NCBI GenBank assembly: GCA_029204225.1
Contig: CM055113.1
Location: forward strand, 4,768,431-4,832,430
Origin: Diphasiastrum complanatum
Lineage: Eukaryota; Streptophyta; Lycopodiopsida; Lycopodiales; Lycopodiaceae
Direction of reading: 5' to 3'
DNA: 64,000 nt
The translations under genes were made by a program, and so were the position numbers. Below are positions 55,995 through 64,000 of the stretch, in pieces. The notes below the pieces were generated by a model. It was given only the letters and a program-made list of their open reading frames with translations. It did not search any database and was not told the DNA's origin. Positions within the stretch are counted from its first letter, which is position 1; each line of letters starts with the position of its first letter.

Positions 55995-57310
55995 CAACAT
56001 ATTCAAATGTCAAATATTAGGGTGTCAAAATAGCCTAAAAGACCTAAAAGATGACTATATTTTTCTCGCTCGCCTGTTGACTGCATTCAAAGCCAATAAT
56101 AGTTCTCTCTCCTAGGATTTTGTGACCTCCAAAAAAGTACATTCCACTCGAACATGCACTGAGTGTACATGAGAAATCTATGGAATGGAAGCACACAAAA
56201 TTGTTACAAGACATGAAATTTTTGAAAACGTGATTGGATTTGATACACTTGCTTGGACACCCATTTTAAATACCTTCTTTTATGCGAGATATCCATGATT
56301 TGCAATGATGGTTTTCATCCCAGACTATGAACTTCTTGTTGGATAGATGTTTCCACTTAGGAAGAATTAGCAACTATTTTTTGAACTCATGATTCACTTT
56401 ACACCAAATAGGACCCCAAGCAACATCATCAACGTGGGTAACCTCATGCTCTAACTCCCAATATCTGGGTACTGAGACCATGAACTTGCCTTGCTCAAGC
56501 AAATATCCCAAGGTTCTAAGCCTGTAGCCCATGTCGAAAACATATTCATTTACCATGCGTATGGCTTCATTCACAAGAAGGCGACATAGAAGAATCAGTG
56601 GAGGAGGTGTGGCACACTTGGTCCTGAATGATTGGATTGTGTCATCTGCACAAATTCCACAGAACATACAGTTCCAAGTATTGCTTATGACTCCAAAACT
56701 AGCATGTGCTCAGCCACAAACAATCATTTCTAATAAGACAACCCAGCATTTATGACTAATATATTGAATTTTTCATTCATCTAAACAAGTTGGTGACGAT
56801 TTCATATTGTCATCCATCACTAGCTATTGCAAGAAGGAAAATTATCTCTATCATTGCATTCAAGTTTTAAAGATAATAATCTTATTAGAAAGAGCATTAG
56901 AGAATCTTTGACAATATATCCCACAAACTAACTTCATATAGTAGTCAAAAAGTATAAGCAAAGCTCGTGATAATTGGAGGAAGATTTAGAAATGGATTGA
57001 TCAACTCGGAGGAATCGGATATCTAGGAATGAAAAGGGCCTCTGTGAAAACACAGATATTGGACGACCTGTGTAGGTGTAAACACATTTTTACACAGGAA
57101 TATGTTTGTTGATAAGCATCCAACTAACAAACAACACAAATATCATCCACTTTTTTTGCATGAAAAGTGAGCACAATAAACATCAAGCACTGATGTCATT
57201 GATGTAGCAAATTTGAATTGTGAATCAGTCTCACATTTAGCTACCAGAGATACAAGAAAATTGAAGGTACATGACTACCACTAGATCAAGACTTTGAACT
57301 AAATGGTCAC
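55995..57310. other. No recognisable gene
   Basis: A 97-codon minus-strand frame (56374-56667) has no known motif. No LTR edges or RNA genes found. The upstream part of the gypsy element that follows may start in here. Confidence 0.35.
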
Positions 57311-57542
57311 ACAAACCGAATGGAGATAAGCATTATCTACAATGAGGATTATTTGACTATGGTTGAGGTGGAAGAGCATTGGAAGCTTGATTTTATCAGA
57401 ACAGAGCTCATGCTATTGCAAACCAATCTGCCAACATATTTCAGATTTATCATCAATGGAAGACTCGTAAGTACTTTATGTTTATTGCCATTTCAAAACA
57501 GAACAAAATAATTGAAAATTTATAGAAAAAGATGATCCATTA

Positions 57543-58373
57543 ATGGATAGGAGAAAGGAATCTGTGTTAGCAGTCACTAGAAGTAAGCTTAATAAAGGTC
57601 TACCAAAGAGTGATCTGACCAAGCAAATTAAAAAACTGATATCAAAGAATAAGGTAACATTCCATGAACCTCTACAAGAAGAATTTGAGAATCCGGCAGA
57701 AGTAGATGAATTGAAAGATAGCACAGAGACTCCTATTTCAGATCATGAAAAACAAGAAGAGACTTCGAAAATAGTTGGTAATAAACCTTCTAGAAAAGTG
57801 ATCACTAAGCAAACAAGAAAAGACATTGTTAGACCTCTAGTTCGTAAAAGAAGAAATCATTCTAAAAATAATGCGGAGGGGAGGGCTATGAGAGTAGTGC
57901 CAATCCCTATGCAAAAAGCATTGGATGATTTAAGTCTGGATGTTAACTTTAGGAAATTATTAAAACTTTCACCAATCGTACGATGATACGTGAAGCAAAT
58001 GATAAAATCCTATTATGGTTTAGATTCTACACCACATACTCTTGAACTAGGCAATGTGAGTGCAGAGAATTTAGATCGGTATTGTCCAAAAGTAGATGTT
58101 ATAATAGATGGATTGGTGAAACAAGGAGCCATAGTGGATGCAGGAGCTACCGTGAATATCATCAGTCTAGAACTAACCAATAGGTTAGGATTCACCATAG
58201 CACCCTTAAATACTACAATATTGAAACTGACAAACAATTCAGTTACTAACCCAGAAGGAATATTACATGACATACCCTTGACAGTAGGAGGAAGGACCAT
58301 CAAAGTTGATTTACATGTGATACATATGTATGAAAATATAAGAGGATATTTTTTTTTATTAGGAAGACTCTAG
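57543..58373 (+). pseudogene. Pre-protease region and aspartic protease
   Basis: The first 148 codons are Lys-rich (RKVITKQTRKDIVRPLVRKR) and end at TGA 57984. The same frame continues with LDRYCPKVDVIIDGLVKQGA and the protease active site IVDAGATVNII, with DAG at 58137-58145. It then reaches YFFLLGRL and TAG at the site of the usual LLGRPWL. The catalytic aspartate is kept here, unlike the third active-site position in the copy at 5.5 kb. Confidence 0.82.
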
Positions 58374-58379
58374 TTACGC

Positions 58380-59330
58380 TTGATTGATTGTACTATTGAT
58401 ATACCAGCAAGAGTATTAATTTTTGGGAGGGAAAAAGAACGGGTAGTACTAGATGCATATCCAGGGACTCCTTTATCGGAACGTGCTCCAATCCGATCAT
58501 CTGAATGGGAAGAGATTTCTACAGAAGATTCCTCCTCAGCTACAAGTGAAGAGGCTTCTCAATACGATGAAGTTCTAGAAGTTGAATGGAATACTCCTGA
58601 GGATTCACCTTCAAGAGTAAGACATGCAAATATATGTTTAATCAATTTGGGTACAGATGGACATCCTAAACACATAAAGGTGGGAGCTGATTTAAATATA
58701 ACTGAGAAGCATCAATATGAAAATCTTTGTAGAAAATATCAACATGTGTTTGCATGGGATTATACAGATTTGAAAGGTATACCCCCAGAAAAAGTGGTAC
58801 ATACGATACCTTTAAAAAAAGATACAAAACCAGTAGACAGAAACAACGAAGATTGCCTTATAATCTTAAAGCGAGAGTTTATAAAGAATTAGAGCGACTA
58901 CGTCAAGCTGGTTTCATATTTCCTGTACAAAACACGGAATGGTGTTCACCAATAGTGCCGAGACCTAAGAAAAATTCTACACAAATTAGGGTTTGTGTAG
59001 ATTATAAAAAATTAAATAAGCACACGATTAAAGATTATTATCCATTGCCATTTATTGATCAACTTCTTGATGAATTAGCCGGAAGAGAAAGATATTCATT
59101 TATGGATTTTTTGCGGGCTACGATCAGATTGCAATAAAAGAGGAAGATAAGTTGAAAACTACCTTTACTACGACATTTGGAATTTTTGCATATCACGTGA
59201 TGCCATTTGGGTTATCGAATGCCCCTGGTACATATTAGAGATTTATCAATGAACAATTTGAAGATATACTTGACAAAAATCTTAAAATTTTCATCGATGA
59301 TCTATGTGCAGCCTCTTTTGTTAAAGATCA
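58380..59330 (+). pseudogene. Linker and reverse transcriptase, frameshifted
   Basis: After the TAG comes CTIDIPARVLIFGREKERV and a 170-codon acidic linker with HVFAWDYTDLKGIPPEKVVH. After a frameshift the frame reads LERLRQAGFIFPVQNTEWCS, RVCVDYKKLNKHTIKDYYPL and RERYSFMDF. A second shift leads to YHVMPFGLSNAPGTY and the catalytic FIDD at 59290-59301, intact. The linker is the segment deleted in copy 1. Confidence 0.85.
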
Positions 59331-59331
59331 T

Positions 59332-60300
59332 ATGGCTATCTTGGAGAAATGTTTAAAGAAGTGTGAGATAACATGTGATGCACTCAATTATGGGAAATGT
59401 TTGTTTGGAGTGCCTTACGATGTACTACTAGGTCATGTGATTAGTAGGAATGGTATATCTACTAATCTAGATAAGATAAAAATAATATTAAGCCTTAGTA
59501 TTCCTACTACGCTTAAGCAGTTACAATCATTTCTTGGATCTGTAGGTTATTATCGAAGATACATTAGGCAATATTCATTAAAGTCACTCCCTCTAACAAT
59601 ATTATTGAAAAGGGATGGAGTATGGAATTGGACTAAAGCTTTTGATACAACTTTTAAAGACTTAAAAGAAGCTATAGCCAGTACCCCTATATTGAAACCT
59701 CCAATGTATGATCGGGAGTTTTATATTTTTATGTCAGCTACAGAGAAAAGTATGAATTGTTGTTTGGCTCAAATATGGGACAAGATATATCATCCCATAA
59801 TGTTTGTGGGACGCAAGCTAAATATAGCAGAGTTGAACTACTCATACGCAGAAAAAGTGTGTTTATGCATTGCATATGCTGCTACTAAATATCGTCACTA
59901 TATACTACATGGCAAAGTTATAATCTTTACTAAGAATAATGCAGTTATTTTGATGATGAATAAATTGGAACCACCCCCTAGGTTAATCAAGTGGATTGTT
60001 GCACTTCAAGAATTTGATTATGACATGAAGAGTAAACCTCCATGGTTGCAAGGTTTAAATGATTGTATTTGTGAGTGGGGAACTCCGAATGAGGAAGATG
60101 GAACTAGTGAGAGTGACCAACTTTTAGGATTACTTCACATCGATAATGATATGATACCGAGCTCATATTCCACTTTGGCAACATTTTTGTCAACATTGGA
60201 AGTGCCTGATAGTATGACATATAATGAGAAAAGAAAACTTAAGTTGCAGGCACTACAATTTTCAGTTATAGAAGGTGTACTTTATTGGAAGGGAGTGGAA
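59332..60300 (+). pseudogene. RT thumb, degenerate RNase H and linker
   Basis: The open frame (59332-60336) covers GHVISRNGISTN, FLGSVGYYRRYI and the RNase H region. Catalytic positions are replaced: serine in FMSATEKSMN (59734-59736), valine in YAEKVCLC for glutamate, and lysine in FTKNNAVI for aspartate. Copy 1 carries serine, isoleucine and lysine there. The linker of about 90 residues (CICEWGTPNEEDG, ATFLSTLEVPDSMT) is too short for a second RNase H. So this family seems to lack an active RNase H within pol. Confidence 0.85.
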
Positions 60301-61016
60301 GGATTATACCTAGATGTGTGGTACCTGATGATATAGAATTTATTTTAGAAGAATGTCATGATTTCGCTTCTGGAGGACATTTTGCAGGCCAATTGACGGG
60401 TCAAAAGATATTGCGAGCCGGGTATTGGTGGCCAACACTTTTTAAGGATTCTCATGATTATCTTAAACGTTGTGACATATGTCAGTGTGCTGATGGAAGA
60501 GCTAGCCGTATCAGATCGTTGATTCCAATTCAAGCATATATAGATTTTGTAGGACCAATAAGACCAGCCTCGTCATCCAGGAAGAGTTATATCATCATTG
60601 CAGCTGACTATTTTACTAAATGGGCTGAAGCGAGGGCTGTTGGGAAAGATAATGCTAAAGAAACTGTGTGGTTTCTTTTGGAGCAAGTTATTAAAATATT
60701 TGGTGCTCCTAAAGAATTAGTATCAGATAGAGGTACTCATTTTTTAAATAAAACTATTGAAGCGTTAATAGAGCAGTTGACAATTAAACATCGTAAAACG
60801 ACGCCTTATAGTCCTCAAGCAAACAAACAGGCTGAAAGTACTAATAAGCAATTAGTCAATATCATAAAGAAAATAGTCTCTGAAAATAAACGAGATTGGG
60901 ATAAAAAGCTATATTCAGCTATATGGGCATATAACATTACCATGAAAACTAGTACGAATCATACACCCTACTTTTTAGTGTATGGTCAAGAATGTGTATT
61001 ACCCATAGAAACATAA
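60285..61016 (+). pseudogene. Integrase, family A copy 2
   Basis: The zinc region EECHDFASGGHF and CDICQCADG is followed by the core YIDFVGPIRPAS (first D), LVSDRGTHFLNKT (second D) and QAESTNKQLVN (E). A few residues before the first D appear deleted (LIPIQAYIDF where WGIDF is expected). The frame ends with LVYGQECVLPIET at TAA 61014-61016. Beyond it, in broken frames, LTFLWNGPYKIKKLY gives the C-terminal GPY/F-type module, ending near 61381. Confidence 0.88.
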
Positions 61017-61381
61017 ATTCCATCACTACGTTTTGCGTTGGCTCATGATTTGGGAGAACGAGATTCCTTACAGCAACGTCTGAATGTACTACAAGGATTG
61101 GATGAAGATATCTTTGAATCATCAAGAAGTGTATAAAAGTCGAATGAAAGTAATCCATGATCGAAAAATCAAAGATCATGTTTATGAAAAGGGTCAATTG
61201 GTATTACATTATGATGTCCGACATGAATTGATGCCGTAGAAATTAACCTTTTTATGGAATGGGCCGTATAAAATTAAGAAACTTTATAAGAATAATACAA
61301 CACGATTGACTGAATTAAATGGAATAGTTTTAAAAGTCGAGTCAATCTTAATAAAATTAAACCCTACTTTATGTAGTAGGA

Positions 61382-62629
61382 TTTTAGAGTACTGTATTGT
61401 GTATAGTACTGTATTATAATTTGGTTTATGTAATGATTTTTAAAATAATATTATTGTTGATCCATTATTTATAAGTTGATGGTTAGACATTTTTCACCTT
61501 ACCGTCTTTGATTTCCACTATGAAATAAGGCGTATTAGTTGTTTTTAATTATTCTTATGTTTTCTACAGGAAATAAAAAAGAAACTTGAAAAAGAAAAAA
61601 AAAAGAACAGAATATATTTTGCAGTTTATAAAAATGGAATGCTTAATGTTATAAAGGTTATGTTAATTTTGTATTATAGAATTTGTATGATTACAGCTTT
61701 TTTTAATAAATAAATAATAATAATAATAATAATAAATAGAAATTGTTGGCACATACACTTTACACGTGCATCATCAAAGCACGGTATGTTTGCATCCATT
61801 TGATATTATTCAGAAGATTGCATTTCATTTCTCTATGCACACTGCATTTATTTGATGATCGGGGTGCAATGTCAATTACTTTTCCCATATGGGCATGTTT
61901 GGTTGAATCAGAAGCATCTGGGGGGTCTGAAAGCTAAAATGAAATTTTTGGATGGAATGAAACATTATCAGTGGGGTGGTGAATGGAAAAAAAAAATAGT
62001 AAGAATCATCATGGAAATGTATCTGACCTTTTGAGAGGATTTGTGAGAATCTTTATGAGTGAAAAATTGAGTGGAGAGAATGATGAGTGTTTTCCATATA
62101 TTTCCTACTAGTTTGGAAATAGATTTAGAAATTGGATCTAGATTTTTCTGTGTGAGAAACTAGATATACTTGATCTTTAAGTTTTGATCTTTTAATCCGA
62201 TCTATAGATGAGGTATGTGATGATAGACATATATTTGAGAGATTCAATACCTTATGAGATAAAAAGAGTTTGTAAGGAGAGGATAGGAATTTATTGAGAA
62301 TGAAAATCTCAAGATGAAGGATATCAACAAAGATAGGAATGCATATACACTTATCTGGAGGATGTTAAACACAAAACTTGAGATTGTATCCATAATTGAG
62401 TACCAAAACAAAATGAAGATTGCATTTCCATTTTCCTATTTGCATGGGATCAGAAACATTGGGCATCATACTAAACTAATGGGAATGGGAGCATTTCTTT
62501 CTTTAGACACATGGATGGATGTTCACATGTTATGTTTTGAAGACTTTTTGTTGCTGATGAGTTCTAAGGCTTAATCGATGGCTTTGGATGTGGCTGCTAT
62601 TTTGAAGGGTGGTTAGTATCACACTATAA
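61382..62629. other. 3' flank of family A copy 2, no gene recognised
   Basis: AT-rich sequence with an (AAT)n/AAAT run at about 61705-61738. Short frames (61743-61937, 62314-62574) have no known motif. It probably includes the element's 3' untranslated region. Confidence 0.4.
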
Positions 62630-63020
62630 TGTGTGCTGAGCCCACTGTTTATCATGCATATATTATTCTGGATCCGTTTGTGTGGGGACCACACTCCCTA
62701 GTGGAATCGCAAATGTTAGTCGAATTTTTGATAACATAATTCGGGCTAAAAATGAGCTATATGAAGTTTATTCGATTCTTATAAGAGGCTTCATAATAGT
62801 TATTTATTATTTTTAGTAAGTAAATTGACATGGCACTAGCAGTATTACTATATTTAGACATGGTGCCAGTTTTACTTTATAAAGTTTAGAGTTGATATGT
62901 ATAGTAATAAATGCCTTCCAATTGGCATTATTAACGTTAATTAGAATTTTTGGTTTTTTCGGCATTGCCGAGACTGCAATATGACAATGTACTCATTTTA
63001 CTGCCACTTATAAAAAATGT
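62630..63020 (+). repeat. Conserved 3' segment of gypsy family A, copy 2
   Basis: It matches 2700-3095 in inverted orientation. The hairpin GTGTGGGGACCACAC lies at 62680-62694. It lies about 1.25 kb downstream of the pol end; in copy 1 it is about 0.45 kb downstream, so the spacing differs. Confidence 0.6.
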
Positions 63021-64000
63021 CCAGATAATTTCAGGTATTGCCTTAAAGTTCAAGGGGGTGTCCTAAGGTTAAGGGTTTGAAGACACGTTCAGTTGCGGTT
63101 TTTAATGGAGAGCAGTTCAAAATTGCTAATCTGAAGTACTGTACTGATTTTCAAATTGGAATCAATGAGTTAATGATGAAAATCTTTTACCGAATTTGGA
63201 AGTCTGGTCATCAGACAATTTGCCTGATGGAGTTTATGTTTTCATTTGTGAAGTTCCAGATGGAAGCAACGGTTGTTTGTTCATTAATGATTATCTGAGT
63301 TTCAATTGAAAATAACAATCGAGGATGTAAAGGCTTAAGATAGGGTATGGGGAACGAGAATGGATGTCAGTTCAATTTATGACGGCATAAATCGTTCAAT
63401 TACCTGAACCTTGGAAGTAATTCACAAATATGAGATGAAAAATGGTTTTTGGAGGCCAACAGTAGGTAAAGAGCCCTCTTTGTCAAAATGAAAGGTGAAA
63501 TGGGTTTCAAGAACAGATAATGCCCTTCATTGAAAGTTGGTTGGGAAAGGATGTCATGGCTTTCTGAAGGAAGAAGAGGAGTGAGAGAGAGGAAAAGTGT
63601 GTCCAGTTTGATAAGGAGAGTTTAGAGAACAGAGAGCAAAAGCTTCCTTTCTCTCTCTGTCATTGTTGGTCCACAGAGAGAGTTTTCTCTGTTGTTGTGT
63701 GAATCTTACCTGTAGTTCCTTGATCACTGAGAATGGGGAAGGAAGAAATCTGAAGCATATTGAAGACAAACAACTGTGTGAAATTTGTTTACAGACATGC
63801 TAAATTAAATCTGATAGTTGTTGTTGAAGTAAATCTGAATTCAAATGGATTTTGGAAGCCTGGAACTTTGTGAAACATTGTCATTGCTACTGTTCTGAAA
63901 GAGGGTTTCATTTCATTGCTGTCTGGTGTGGTTTGAGACTACTCTGAACCTGCCTAATTTTTTCTCTTAGACCCTGTCCCTGGAAAGAGGAAAGTGACCT
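63021..64000. other. No recognisable gene
   Basis: A purine-rich AAGGGGGTGTCC near 63052-63063 could be a polypurine tract with an LTR starting TGTCC, which would fit the end of the gypsy element, but the far LTR end would lie outside the window. Short frames have no known motif. Confidence 0.35.

Larger units (their letters stand above)
57543..61381 (+). mobile_element. Ty3/gypsy element, family A copy 2
   Basis: The order is a basic pre-protease region, protease, linker, RT, degenerate RNase H, linker, integrase and C-terminal module, on the plus strand. It is the better copy of the family also found at 3.5-6.2 kb. Breaks: TGA at 57984-57986, TAG at 58371-58373, a frameshift near 58830, another near 59120, a stop near 59237, a shift near 60300 and stops after 61016. 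No LTR was identified, although a conserved segment lies at 62.63 kb. Gag is not recognised. Confidence 0.88.

Overview
The window looks like repeat-dominated nuclear DNA from a land plant with a large genome, probably a seed plant; I cannot name a species. The reasons are many Ty1/copia and Ty3/gypsy LTR retrotransposons, a primer site matching plant tRNA-Asp, primer sites of the plant initiator tRNA-Met type, a CACTA-type DNA transposon remnant, and only one plausible spliced host-like gene, which is broken. There are no bacterial features.

Layout. 1-3.1 kb: no gene, ending in a conserved retroelement segment. 3.5-6.2 kb (-): decayed Ty3/gypsy copy, called family A here. 6.25-6.9 kb: unknown broken ORF. 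8.7-11.2 kb (+): decayed copia. 12.07-13.64 kb (+): decayed multi-exon gene. 13.9-15.7 kb (-) and 27.26-28.42 kb (-): two halves of one old Ty3/gypsy element, split by a young one. 15,759-27,251 (+): the young, structurally complete Ty3/gypsy element, with 1,219-bp LTRs differing at about 10 sites, target duplication TCCAC, tRNA-Asp primer site, gag-pol and an extra 885-codon ORF. 30.9-38.6 kb: two copia elements in opposite orientation plus several LTRs. 39.6 kb: long CT microsatellite. 41.26-42.86 kb (-): an old relative of the young element's 3' half. 42.9-45.6 kb: LTR and pol scraps. 45.67-47.1 kb (-): CACTA remnant. 47.2-53.1 kb: three copia pieces, one nearly complete. 54.9-55.7 kb: chromovirus tail and LTR. 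57.5-61.4 kb (+): a second family A copy, followed at 62.6-63.0 kb by the segment also seen at 2.7-3.1 kb.

How the genes work together. In the young element, Gag would form the particle, the aspartic protease would cut the polyprotein, RT/RNase H would copy RNA primed by tRNA-Asp, and integrase would insert the copy. The extra ORF downstream of pol has an N-terminal globular part, a long coiled coil and a C-terminal domain. A diverged homologue at 42 kb is linked to a different LTR, so the gene is an old part of this lineage. Its function is unknown and it is the most novel item here. The young element carries four in-frame stop codons but no frameshift. All other mobile elements are visibly broken.
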